Made by a program: the position numbers and the translations under genes. 64,000 nt of DNA. Origin: JBKEDC01 sp047975205 (GTDB lineage: Bacteria > Bacteroidota > Bacteroidia > Bacteroidales > Prolixibacteraceae). The number at the start of each line of letters is the position of its first letter. The stretch's first letter is position 1. The notes below the pieces were generated by a model. It saw nothing but the letters and a program-made list of their open reading frames with translations, was not told the DNA's origin and made no database searches. The stretch lies in the NCBI GenBank assembly GCA_047975205.1, contig JBKEDC010000018.1, positions 1 through 64,000 on the forward strand. The letters are read 5' to 3'. This document shows, one piece after another, positions 44,155 to 52,658 of this stretch.

Positions 44155-45486
44155 TTATTTTTCAAATTCTTGTAATAATAGTTCTGAGAGTTTTGTACCT
44201 ATCTTGCGTGCACCATATTTAGTAAAATGTAAGTAATCATTTCTTGCCAAAGCAGGATTACTCTTTGTCCAGCTAACGATTCCACCTTCTTGTTTAATGT
44301 AATTATCTAAATCCCAAAATGCACAACCATATTGCATGGCTATTTCATACTGTATCGCTTTGAGTGAAGCAATATTAGTGTAGGAAACAATACCTTTTGC
44401 AGTCCGGTGAGCGATGTCAGATATGCTGATAATTAATATTTGGGCATCAGGACACCATTTCTTTATCAGCTGTATTTGATTAATCGTTTGCTTTCGGAAT
44501 ACTTCATTTGTTTTTTTGCCGGCATATTTTATAACATTCGCTCCGAATTGTAATATAAATAAATCGGGATTTAACGCATTGCACATGTTTAACATAGCTG
44601 TAGAATCAGATATGTTAAATAAGGGAGTGGCTTTCCCTCTTAGTGGAATATTGTCAACATAAACGCCATGAGAACCATCGAGAGATAAACATTCCATCTC
44701 AAAATAACCAGCGGCATTAACACTTACTTCGATATTACCAGGTGTTTTCCCTAGTTTCAGACATGTAGTCTGCATGCTATCAGAACCTCCTAAACGATAA
44801 TTGGAAATAGGTTGATTGTGACTTTTAATTGAAATTCTGCTGCTGTCTCCGGCAACAAAAAATAAGCGAAGCTGTTGGTAGTCTTCTTTAGGGTTTAAAG
44901 AATTTAACCTATTAATTTTTAGCCAAGCTTCTTGGTCGTTAGCACCAATAGAGGCATGCCGAAAAACTAAACTTTTATTACCCTTTGGAATAACCATTCT
45001 CTTACTCTGCTTCCAATTTTTAGATGTGCTTACTACCAGCTGGTGCAGGGTACTATAGTATTGATCGGCAGCAATAAGCCCGGGACCATTTCCACCATAC
45101 TTATTTTGAAGATTTTCTCTCAAGGTGGAGGCTAGGAAATCACCTTCCAATTGAGAATCGCCCATGTAAAAGATACGTGCTGTTCGATTCAAACTGTCAG
45201 CTTGCATAAACCGATTAGCCAGTCCTTTGAAAATATTATGATCTAACATTCTAATATTACTAGTAACAGTGTCATAAGGGAAAGACTGTTGTGTTAAATC
45301 ATTTTCTTTGGGAGTCAAGCTAATCGTATCATTATCCTGCTCAACAGAAAGTTCTATATTTCCATTTTCATCAGTAGGGTTAGAAGAAGAGAAAGTATTC
45401 CAATTTAGTTGTTTTTCAACATACAAAGTAAACACAATCAGTAATAATGTTAGGCCGATAAATATAAATGCTTTATAGGGTTTCAT
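44155..45486 (-). CDS. Exported SGNH/GDSL esterase-like protein
   Basis: A 443-residue protein with one N-terminal membrane anchor (KAFIFIGLTLLLIVFTLYVE) and an SGNH hydrolase domain outside. Catalytic blocks: FYMGDSQLEGD (nucleophile Ser, near residue 110), the QFGANVI block III Asn, and DYLHFTKYG with the Asp-x-x-His pair near the C-terminus. Such proteins work with MBOAT partners as the extracytoplasmic acetyl transfer or removal step (AlgJ/AlgX, PatB roles). It lies between a lytic transglycosylase gene and the MBOAT gene, all on one strand, with gaps of 22 and 10 bases. Confidence 0.85.
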   Translation of the reverse strand: MKPYKAFIFIGLTLLLIVFTLYVEKQLNWNTFSSSNPTDENGNIELSVEQDNDTISLTPKENDLTQQSFPYDTVTSNIRMLDHNIFKGLANRFMQADSLNRTARIFYMGDSQLEGDFLASTLRENLQNKYGGNGPGLIAADQYYSTLHQLVVSTSKNWKQSKRMVIPKGNKSLVFRHASIGANDQEAWLKINRLNSLNPKEDYQQLRLFFVAGDSSRISIKSHNQPISNYRLGGSDSMQTTCLKLGKTPGNIEVSVNAAGYFEMECLSLDGSHGVYVDNIPLRGKATPLFNISDSTAMLNMCNALNPDLFILQFGANVIKYAGKKTNEVFRKQTINQIQLIKKWCPDAQILIISISDIAHRTAKGIVSYTNIASLKAIQYEIAMQYGCAFWDLDNYIKQEGGIVSWTKSNPALARNDYLHFTKYGARKIGTKLSELLLQEFEK

Positions 45487-45508
45487 AGTTGCAATAAATT
45501 TAAATAGG

Positions 45509-47209
45509 CTACTGCTTTTTTATTTTCAGTTTTTGCCCAACCTTAATGTTATTACTTTTCATGCCATTAACAGTCATTATGTTTTGAGCTGATATTCCCG
45601 GGAATCGTCGAGCGATAGACCAAAGGTTATCTCCACTTTTAACGGTGTAATATACCCATCCGTTTCCGGTAGTAACCTTTCCTGAGGCACCGCTGCCTGA
45701 GCTACTATTCGAGGAAATAAGTTTGGTGTGTGAATTATTAGTATATTTTGAAGCAGTTCCCGAAGACACATAGATAGTCAGCTTTTGTCCTACTCTAATA
45801 AGATTACCTCGAATGTTATTCCAATACCGAAGATCGGATACCTTTACGTGAAATCGTTCGGCAATAGCTCCAATAACATCGCCGCTTTTTACAGTGTATT
45901 GTAATTTGTCTTTACCGCTAACGTGAACACCTCCTGAATATCCCTGAGGTTTTTTAATCTCATTATTGGGAAAGTAGCTTTCTCTTTTGTAACTATACAC
46001 GGAGTCTTCTAACTGTAAAAAATCATCAATCTTTTCAGTAGGCAAACATAAAGCATATTCATTGTTGGGTCGGGCAGGAATAATGTTAATTATGTATTGT
46101 GGGTTTAAGGCTTTAATCTCATCAGTCGAAATATTCAATACTTTTGAGATTTGCTCAAAATTTAAATAATTATTCACCATTACTGTGTCTGTGGTTAATG
46201 GAAAATCGGGAAGCTTAGGTGATAGATCATGATCTTTGTAATAGTTCATAAAATAAGCAGCGGCAATAAACGCAGGTACATAACCGCGTGTTTCGCGGGG
46301 GAGGTAATAATACACATGCCAATAATCACGTTTACTTCCGGCTCTTCTAATAGCTTTATTCACATTTCCGGCACCACAGTTGTAAGCAGCAATTGCTAAA
46401 TGCCAATCGCCGTAAATTCGATATAAATCAGCTAAGAATCGGGCTGCTGCATCGGTTGCTTTTATGGGGTCACATCGTTCATCAACATAAGTATCTATTT
46501 CTAATCCATACATTTTACCTGTTCTATACATGAATTGCCATAATCCTTTAGCTCCTGCGTGTGAACGCACCGAAGAGTTGAGTGCTGATTCGATAATCGC
46601 CATGTATTTTAGTTCCTGAGGTAAACCGTACTTGTTAAAAGTTTCCTCAATCATGGGAAAGTAGTAGGTGGATAATCCTAATACGGCTTCTGCTGTACTC
46701 GGGCGACGTTGAGTGTATAATTCGATTACACTTTTGACAGTTTTATTAAACGATAAATCAACATAAGAATCTATATTTTGTAGCCTGCTAATGTATAAGC
46801 TGTCCGGATAATCGACAGCTTTAGTGACACCTCTTTTGCTTTCTCCCCTAAAAAAGGAAGGATCGTAAGTGTGTTGAATAAGCCACGAGTTGTAAAGACT
46901 GTCAAACTTAGCATCGAAATAGGCTGCGATAGTGTCATTGTTACTATTTATTGTAATATTTCGTACATGTAAGTTCGTTTGTTCTTTACTATTAGTTTCA
47001 ATCACAACAGAATTGGTTTGTTCAGCAATACTGTCAACTCTAGTTTCAATATTATCGACTTTAAATGTAGCTTCTTTTTCTAAGCGTTTTTGCTTTTTTA
47101 GCTCTCTACGTTCTTTTCGCGAGAGTTTATCCTGATTTGTGCTATTGGCATTCGTTGTCTGTATGGCAAAAAAACAGCATATGGCGAAAAGAAATATTCT
47201 TTGCATCAT
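45509..47209 (-). CDS. MltD-type lytic transglycosylase with LysM repeats
   Basis: Cleaves peptidoglycan glycan strands to anhydro-MurNAc ends. The 566-residue protein has a signal peptide (about 1-21), a charged linker, an SLT domain (about 185-300: the catalytic Glu in MAIIESALN, then GAKGLWQFM and AAYNCGAGNV) and two C-terminal LysM repeats (about 430-475 and 515-563, each starting YTVKSGD). Downstream lie the SGNH and MBOAT genes, upstream DUF5683, parB and parA. In Bacteroides, as I recall it, a (p)ppGpp synthase gene follows at this place; here it does not. Confidence 0.93.
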   Translation of the reverse strand: MMQRIFLFAICCFFAIQTTNANSTNQDKLSRKERRELKKQKRLEKEATFKVDNIETRVDSIAEQTNSVVIETNSKEQTNLHVRNITINSNNDTIAAYFDAKFDSLYNSWLIQHTYDPSFFRGESKRGVTKAVDYPDSLYISRLQNIDSYVDLSFNKTVKSVIELYTQRRPSTAEAVLGLSTYYFPMIEETFNKYGLPQELKYMAIIESALNSSVRSHAGAKGLWQFMYRTGKMYGLEIDTYVDERCDPIKATDAAARFLADLYRIYGDWHLAIAAYNCGAGNVNKAIRRAGSKRDYWHVYYYLPRETRGYVPAFIAAAYFMNYYKDHDLSPKLPDFPLTTDTVMVNNYLNFEQISKVLNISTDEIKALNPQYIINIIPARPNNEYALCLPTEKIDDFLQLEDSVYSYKRESYFPNNEIKKPQGYSGGVHVSGKDKLQYTVKSGDVIGAIAERFHVKVSDLRYWNNIRGNLIRVGQKLTIYVSSGTASKYTNNSHTKLISSNSSSGSGASGKVTTGNGWVYYTVKSGDNLWSIARRFPGISAQNIMTVNGMKSNNIKVGQKLKIKKQ

Positions 47210-47224
47210 TAGGTTTGAAATATT

Positions 47225-47878
47225 TTAAAATTGTAATTGAACAACTACACCGGGATAATATTTCCCGGAGTGCTGAACAGGAGCTGCCCCCCATTTCATG
47301 GAAAGATCATCACTTATATCAAAGTTGAAAAAATGAGCATCTACAGCAGCATCAATAATTTGCAAAGCGTAAACTCCTACTGTGCAAATTATAAGTAAAT
47401 CTCGATTTCTTCGAGCTGCTTCCTGAGCTTTATTTAATCGATTACCGAATTGACTGAGCTGACTGGAATCCGTCCAATCCCAATTCCCTTCAATGTCTAA
47501 ATCCATAAAGGAGTTAGTCATAGGGTCATCGTCAATAATATCAGAATAAGCCTGCTTATATTTTACGTAATAGTTGTTATTGTAATTAATGAAATATCCT
47601 AAAGTAATGAATCCGCCATATAAGATGGGTACTTTCCACCACTTTTTGTTATAAATCTGCCCTAGCCCGGGAAGAATGGCTGAATATATAGTGGCAAGAT
47701 GTGCTGAGTGCTTTTTTATTTCAAGAGACTGATCAATAGCTGTACTGTCAGAGGTAAAAGCAACACTATCTACCGGTACAACAATGGAATCTTTTTTTAC
47801 TTCTTGTTGGGCACGAACTGATAGGCTTGTTAAAAGAAACAAGCAACAGCATAGTGATATATAAAGTAAGTTTTTCAA
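47225..47878 (-). CDS. DUF5683 family membrane protein
   Basis: A 217-residue protein with a signal peptide (LLYISLCCCLFLLTSLSVRAQ) and the DUF5683 core AILPGLGQIYNKKWWKVPILYGGF, a P-G-x-G-Q-x-Y membrane-loop motif, followed by two more hydrophobic segments. Function unknown. The gene lies between parB and the lytic transglycosylase gene, an order typical of Bacteroidales, suggesting an envelope-linked role tied to growth or division. Confidence 0.88.
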   Translation of the reverse strand: MKNLLYISLCCCLFLLTSLSVRAQQEVKKDSIVVPVDSVAFTSDSTAIDQSLEIKKHSAHLATIYSAILPGLGQIYNKKWWKVPILYGGFITLGYFINYNNNYYVKYKQAYSDIIDDDPMTNSFMDLDIEGNWDWTDSSQLSQFGNRLNKAQEAARRNRDLLIICTVGVYALQIIDAAVDAHFFNFDISDDLSMKWGAAPVQHSGKYYPGVVVQLQF

Positions 47879-47944
47879 ATTATTTTAGTGTGCAAAGTAA
47901 ACAATTATACGCTAAACTATAGATTAAAGGTTATTGTTATTTTG

Positions 47945-48811
47945 TTATTTATCCAAAATGCTCATTATGCGTTCTAAATCATCGGTAGATGTAAATGGAA
48001 TTGTTATTTTCCCTTTCCCTTTGTCATCCATACTAAAATCAACTTTGCTGCTGAAATATTGGCTTAAATGATTCTTTAAATCGCTGAAAGCAGCCGGAAA
48101 TTTTTCTTTAGCAGGTTTAGAGGTAATCGGCTTATTTTCTTTTAAAGATTTTACCAATTCCTCGGTTTTCCTTACCGATAGTTCTTGGCTGATAATTTGC
48201 CGGTAAATCTGCAGTTGCTCTTCCGGAGAATCTATAGTAACCAAGGCTCTTGCATGCCCCATTGAAATAATTCCTTCAATAATTCCCTTTTGTATTGAAG
48301 TAGAAAGTTTGAGCAATCGCAGATAGTTGGAAATAGTTGACCGTTTCTTACCCACACGTTCGCTTAACGTTTCTTGTGAAAGGTTATATTCTTCAATAAG
48401 TTGTTGATAGGATAGTGCGACCTCTATGGCATCAAGATCTTCGCGTTGGATATTTTCAACCAAGGCCATTTCGCGCATACCTTCATCGGCAGCATCTCGG
48501 ATATATGCCGGAACTGTTTTTAATCCTGCAATTTTAGAAGCTCGGAATCTCCGCTCTCCGGCAATGATTTGATATTTTTGGGCATTAATCTTGCGAAGAG
48601 TTATAGGCTGAATAATGCCTAGTTGTTTTATTGAAGTTGCAAGCTCATTGAGTGCTTCTTCATCAAAGTTGGTGCGAGGTTGGAAGGGATTAGCTTCAAT
48701 GAAATCAATGTTAATTTCATTAATTGAGCCCGATTCCAAATTGACTTCGGGGGCAGGAGAGTTATCTATCAATGCGTTTAGTCCCCGTCCTAATCCTGTC
48801 TTCTTTGCCAT
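47945..48811 (-). CDS. parB: Chromosome partition protein ParB
   Basis: ParB binds parS sites near the origin, spreads as a CTP-dependent clamp and loads SMC. The 288-residue protein has the N-terminal nuclease-like CTP-binding domain with the GERRFRAS motif (about 85-92), a helix-turn-helix (about 140-175, LSQETLSERVGKKRSTISNYLRLLKL) and a C-terminal dimerisation segment with KGKITIPFTSTDDLERI. It lies downstream of parA. Confidence 0.95.
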   Translation of the reverse strand: MAKKTGLGRGLNALIDNSPAPEVNLESGSINEINIDFIEANPFQPRTNFDEEALNELATSIKQLGIIQPITLRKINAQKYQIIAGERRFRASKIAGLKTVPAYIRDAADEGMREMALVENIQREDLDAIEVALSYQQLIEEYNLSQETLSERVGKKRSTISNYLRLLKLSTSIQKGIIEGIISMGHARALVTIDSPEEQLQIYRQIISQELSVRKTEELVKSLKENKPITSKPAKEKFPAAFSDLKNHLSQYFSSKVDFSMDDKGKGKITIPFTSTDDLERIMSILDK

Positions 48812-48854
48812 AATATTATAATCTTAGTAGCTTGTTGCAATTTTTTGTGTTCTG

Positions 48855-49631
48855 TTATTTTTGTGTAGCAGCATTGTTACGCAAAATTTCTTTTGCCAAT
48901 AACATGTAGCTTTCAGCCCCTTTAGAGTTGGCATCGTATAGAACTGCCGGAATACCGTAACTAGGTGCTTCGCTAAGCTTAATATTTCTGTTAATCAAGG
49001 TTTTAAAAACCATATCGTCGAAATGAGTTTGCACCTCTTCACGCACTTGATTAGCTAGGTTCAATCGGGAATCATACATGGTGAGCAAAAAGCCTTCAAT
49101 GGCAAGCTCCGGATTCAAGCGAGATTGGATAATCTTGATTGTATTCAGTAATTTACCTAAGCCTTCAAGTGCAAAATATTCACATTGCACCGGAATAATA
49201 ATAGAATCGGCAGCAGTAAGAGCATTTACTGTGATCAGTCCCAAAGAAGGCGAACAATCAATAAATATATAATCATAGTCACCACTAACTTGATCGATAA
49301 CGGAAGCCAAAACACGTTCTCTGTTATTGAGGTTTAGCATTTCGATTTCGGCACCTACCAAATCAATGTGAGACGGGATAATATGAAGTCCTTCAATTTC
49401 AGTTTTCAATATAGCCTTATGAGCGTCAGTTTCATCAACCAAGCATTCGTAAATGCTCAATTGCACATTCTTCACATCATAACCTACCCCGGAAGTAGCA
49501 TTTGCTTGTGGGTCGGCATCAATAATTAATACTTTCTGTTCAAGCACCGCTAAACTAGCAGCGAGGTTAATGGCCGTTGTCGTTTTTCCAACTCCACCTT
49601 TTTGGTTAGCTAATGCTATTACTTTACCCAT
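48855..49631 (-). CDS. parA: Chromosome partition ATPase ParA
   Basis: The ParA/Soj ATPase that moves ParB-parS complexes over the nucleoid. The 258-residue protein has the deviant Walker A KGGVGKTT near residue 10, IDADPQANATSG and DCSPSLG. The start MGKVIALANQ fits the family; an ATG ten codons upstream would add a hydrophobic, unsupported leader and overlap the likely transcription start. A -7 box and an imperfect parS-like repeat lie just upstream. Confidence 0.96.
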   Translation of the reverse strand: MGKVIALANQKGGVGKTTTAINLAASLAVLEQKVLIIDADPQANATSGVGYDVKNVQLSIYECLVDETDAHKAILKTEIEGLHIIPSHIDLVGAEIEMLNLNNRERVLASVIDQVSGDYDYIFIDCSPSLGLITVNALTAADSIIIPVQCEYFALEGLGKLLNTIKIIQSRLNPELAIEGFLLTMYDSRLNLANQVREEVQTHFDDMVFKTLINRNIKLSEAPSYGIPAVLYDANSKGAESYMLLAKEILRNNAATQK

Positions 49632-49651
49632 ATTGATATTTATCAGTTTAA

Positions 49652-49677
49652 AATGTTTCAACTTTGGCTGAAACGTT
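49652..49677. promoter_or_regulatory. parS-like imperfect inverted repeat upstream of parA
   Basis: Arms AATGTTTCAAC (49652-49662) and GCTGAAACGTT (49667-49677) pair at 9 of 11 positions. The half-sites TGTTTCA and TGAAAC are those of the known parS 16-mer, but are 8 bases apart, not 2. The repeat overlaps the expected parA transcription start, so autorepression is possible. Confidence 0.35.
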
Positions 49678-49679
49678 CA

Positions 49680-49687
49680 CAAAAATA
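49680..49687 (-). promoter_or_regulatory. parA -7 box
   Basis: Minus-strand TATTTTTG fits TAnnTTTG, 48 bases before the parA ATG. Confidence 0.5.
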
Positions 49688-50161
49688 ATACTTTTCAAAT
49701 ACTATCCATACGTAATTTATTAACAGGTTATACCTAATTGCTTTTTAACATTAAATATACTAACTATAAATGACAATAATTTTATGAAGAGAATCTGTAA
49801 GAGGACGAAACTATTATAAAAGTGTTGATGCGTTTCCTTAGTTGATTGTTTTTACTTAATAATACTTATTTTGTTTAATAATCAGTAATTTATATTGTTC
49901 TTGCACGCTTAATCTGATTACATATCAGTTGAAAAACATATTTTTCAACTAATTCTTCCAAATGAATAGATAGATTTTTGTATTTTATTAGCTTTTATCC
50001 TGAAAGAAAGATAGGAAAATGCGTTTTGTTAATCATTTCTAATTATATAATGAAACAGATTTATCCTAATAGCAGCTTTTCTATAAAACTAATTGCAATA
50101 CTAATCATGCATTTTATCTTCCTATAATATTCGGTTTATGATGAAAGCGACTTTAAACATG

Positions 50162-50169
50162 TATCTTTG
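50162..50169 (+). promoter_or_regulatory. uvrD -7 box
   Basis: TATCTTTG fits TAnnTTTG, 49 bases before the ATG. Confidence 0.55.
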
Positions 50170-50218
50170 CTTTTGCTAACAGAAATGAGATGCTTTCCAA
50201 GCATCATTAAATAACACC

Positions 50219-52510
50219 ATGAAATATTTAGAAGGATTAAATCCGGCGCAGCGTCAAGCCGTTGAAAATATTAATGGACCATCACTTGTTATTGCCGGTG
50301 CAGGTTCAGGAAAAACTAGAGTATTAACGTTTAGAATTGCACATCTAATAAATAATGGTGTGCCGCCAAGTGCTATTTTGGCTTTGACTTTTACTAATAA
50401 AGCTTCGCGCGAAATGCGGGAACGTATTTCATCTATAGTAGGAGAATCGGTGTCTCGCTACCTCTGGATGGGAACATTTCACTCTATCTTTTCTCGCATA
50501 TTACGCGTAGAATCAGAACATATCGGTTATCCGTCGAATTTTACTATTTATGATTCCTCAGAATCAAAGAGCTTGATCAAAACCATTCTAAAGAGTATGG
50601 ATTTAAGCGATAAAGTATATAAACCTAATGTGGTGGCAAGTAGAATATCGGCAGCAAAAAATAATTTAATAACGAGCGATGTATATGCTGCACAAACGAG
50701 TCAAATAGAATATGATGCTAGCATACGAATGCCTAGAATTACACAAATATATAAGGAATATACTAAACGTTGTGAGTTGGCAGCAGCCATGGATTTTGAT
50801 GATTTATTACTAAAAACAAATATTCTATTTCGTGACCATCCGGATATACTTGTAAAATATCAAAGTCGATTTGCCTACATATTGGTCGACGAGTATCAGG
50901 ATACGAATTTTGCACAATACCTAATTGTTCGGAAATTAGCCGGCAAGCACAACAACATTTGTGTGGTGGGTGACGATGCTCAAAGTATTTATTCCTTTCG
51001 AGGGGCACAGATTGAGAACATCTTGAATTTTCAGAAAGATTACCCTAAACATCAGGTTTTTAAATTGGAACAAAACTATCGCTCTACTCAAACGATAGTA
51101 AATGCAGCAAATAGTGTTATTCAAAAGAATAGGCGTCAGCTTAAAAAGAATGTATTTTCAGAAAACGGACAGGGTAATAAAATAAAAGTATTTTCAGCGA
51201 TTACCGACCATCAAGAGGGCATGCTGATTGCCGATGAGATTAGTAATACACATATGGGGCAATCGTATAAGTATGCAGATTATGCCATCTTATATCGAAC
51301 AAACGCACAATCGCGTATTTTTGAAGAATCTCTTAGGAAGCGGAATATACCTTATAAAATGTATGGTGGTTTGTCATTCTACCAACGTAAAGAGATTAAA
51401 GACTTATTGGCTTATTTTCGCCTTGTTATTAATCCGCAAGATAATGAAGCTCTTAAGCGAATCATTAACTATCCAACTCGCGGTATTGGGGCAACAACTT
51501 TGGCAAAAGTAGAAAATGAAGCTATTGCACAAGCTTGTTCTATGTTTGAAGTTGTGTGCCAAACAGAAACAACTAATCCGATAAGTTTTAATAAAGGAAC
51601 AACAGCAAAACTTATTGCTTTTAAAGAATTAATACAAAAATTTTCCGAAAGGAGTAGGGAGCTTGATGCCTATCAAACAGCGCAACTGATTAGCACTGAA
51701 ACCAGCTTGCTTAAAGAACTGTATAACGATAAATCTCCTGAAGGATTAAGTAAGTTTGATAATATTCAGGAGCTTATGAATGGCATCCAAGAATTTGCCC
51801 AAAATGCCAAAGAGGAAGACTTGCCTCAAGGCTTGGAAAACTATATGGCAGATGTGGCCTTGCTTACCGATCAAGATAATGAAAGTGAAGAGGATCGAGA
51901 TAAAGTTACCTTAATGACTATTCATGCATCAAAAGGTTTAGAGTTTAAGAATGTGTTTATTGTTGGAGTAGAACAAAATCTATTTCCATCGGTACCTCGA
52001 GGTTTACAAGTGTCGGCTGAAAGTTTTGAAGAGGAGAGAAGACTGTTTTATGTGGCACTAACTAGAGCCGAAGAGAATGCTTATTTAAGCTATGCAAAAC
52101 AGCGTTATAAGTTTGGTAATTTAGAATTCTGTAATCCTAGTCAATTTATTTCAGAAATTGATCCCCAATATCTGGATTTGCCCGACGAAGAAGAGGTTAT
52201 TTCTTTTGAGCTTGAAGATAGACGTCCTTCTGCTTCATTGTCCATGACAAGCAGAATTAGAACTAATCCGCAAGCAATGAATCAAAAGCTTATGCAAATG
52301 CGTGCTGCTAAACAAAGGACTCAAAGTGCCGATGGTGATGATCCTCGTAAGCTTCAAGTGGGTATGAAAGTTGAACACCAACGCTTTGGGATAGGAATCG
52401 TAGAAGCTATAGAGGGAGTATTCCCTAATTTAAAAGCAATAGTTGCGTTTGACTCCGTTGGGAAGAAGCAATTACTTACAAAATTTGCCAAACTAACAAT
52501 TGTGGATTAA
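50219..52510 (+). CDS. UvrD/PcrA-type 3'-5' DNA helicase
   Basis: A 763-residue superfamily 1A helicase for repair and removal of blocked replication or transcription complexes. Motifs in order: Walker A IAGAGSGKTRV, the TFTNKASREMRERI block, DEYQDTN (motif II), VGDDAQSIYSFRGA, LEQNYRST (motif IV), TIHASKGLEFKNVFIVG (motif V) and VALTRAEENAYLSYA (motif VI). The C-terminal KVEHQRFGIGIVEAIEG is the PcrA-type tail that can contact RNA polymerase. Single-gene transcript with its own terminator. Confidence 0.95.
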   Translation: MKYLEGLNPAQRQAVENINGPSLVIAGAGSGKTRVLTFRIAHLINNGVPPSAILALTFTNKASREMRERISSIVGESVSRYLWMGTFHSIFSRILRVESEHIGYPSNFTIYDSSESKSLIKTILKSMDLSDKVYKPNVVASRISAAKNNLITSDVYAAQTSQIEYDASIRMPRITQIYKEYTKRCELAAAMDFDDLLLKTNILFRDHPDILVKYQSRFAYILVDEYQDTNFAQYLIVRKLAGKHNNICVVGDDAQSIYSFRGAQIENILNFQKDYPKHQVFKLEQNYRSTQTIVNAANSVIQKNRRQLKKNVFSENGQGNKIKVFSAITDHQEGMLIADEISNTHMGQSYKYADYAILYRTNAQSRIFEESLRKRNIPYKMYGGLSFYQRKEIKDLLAYFRLVINPQDNEALKRIINYPTRGIGATTLAKVENEAIAQACSMFEVVCQTETTNPISFNKGTTAKLIAFKELIQKFSERSRELDAYQTAQLISTETSLLKELYNDKSPEGLSKFDNIQELMNGIQEFAQNAKEEDLPQGLENYMADVALLTDQDNESEEDRDKVTLMTIHASKGLEFKNVFIVGVEQNLFPSVPRGLQVSAESFEEERRLFYVALTRAEENAYLSYAKQRYKFGNLEFCNPSQFISEIDPQYLDLPDEEEVISFELEDRRPSASLSMTSRIRTNPQAMNQKLMQMRAAKQRTQSADGDDPRKLQVGMKVEHQRFGIGIVEAIEGVFPNLKAIVAFDSVGKKQLLTKFAKLTIVD

Positions 52511-52531
52511 TTGACCTTAGAATAAACAAAA

Positions 52532-52565
52532 AAACAGTCCTTATTTTGAATGATAAGGACTGTTT
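52532..52565 (+). terminator. uvrD terminator
   Basis: A perfect 13-bp stem (52532-52544 with 52553-52565) with flanking A and T runs, 22 bases after the stop. Confidence 0.9.
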
Positions 52566-52658
52566 CCTGTTTGATAATTATGACGCGATTATAGAATCAG
52601 ATGATGCCGGTGTTATCGTTGCCTTTTTTAGCTTATCAGAATCTATGGGCTTTATTAA

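Larger units (their letters stand above)
49632..50218. other. Divergent promoter region between parA and uvrD
   Basis: About 590 bases, very AT-rich. It contains the parS-like repeat, a parA -7 box and a uvrD -7 box. Two TTATCC hexamers occur near 49990 and 50062 but no full DnaA box cluster, so I do not call an origin here. Confidence 0.5.

Noticed and set aside
49632..50218. Possible replication origin beside parA
   Set aside because: Only isolated TTATCC hexamers; no cluster of full DnaA boxes and no dnaA gene in the window.
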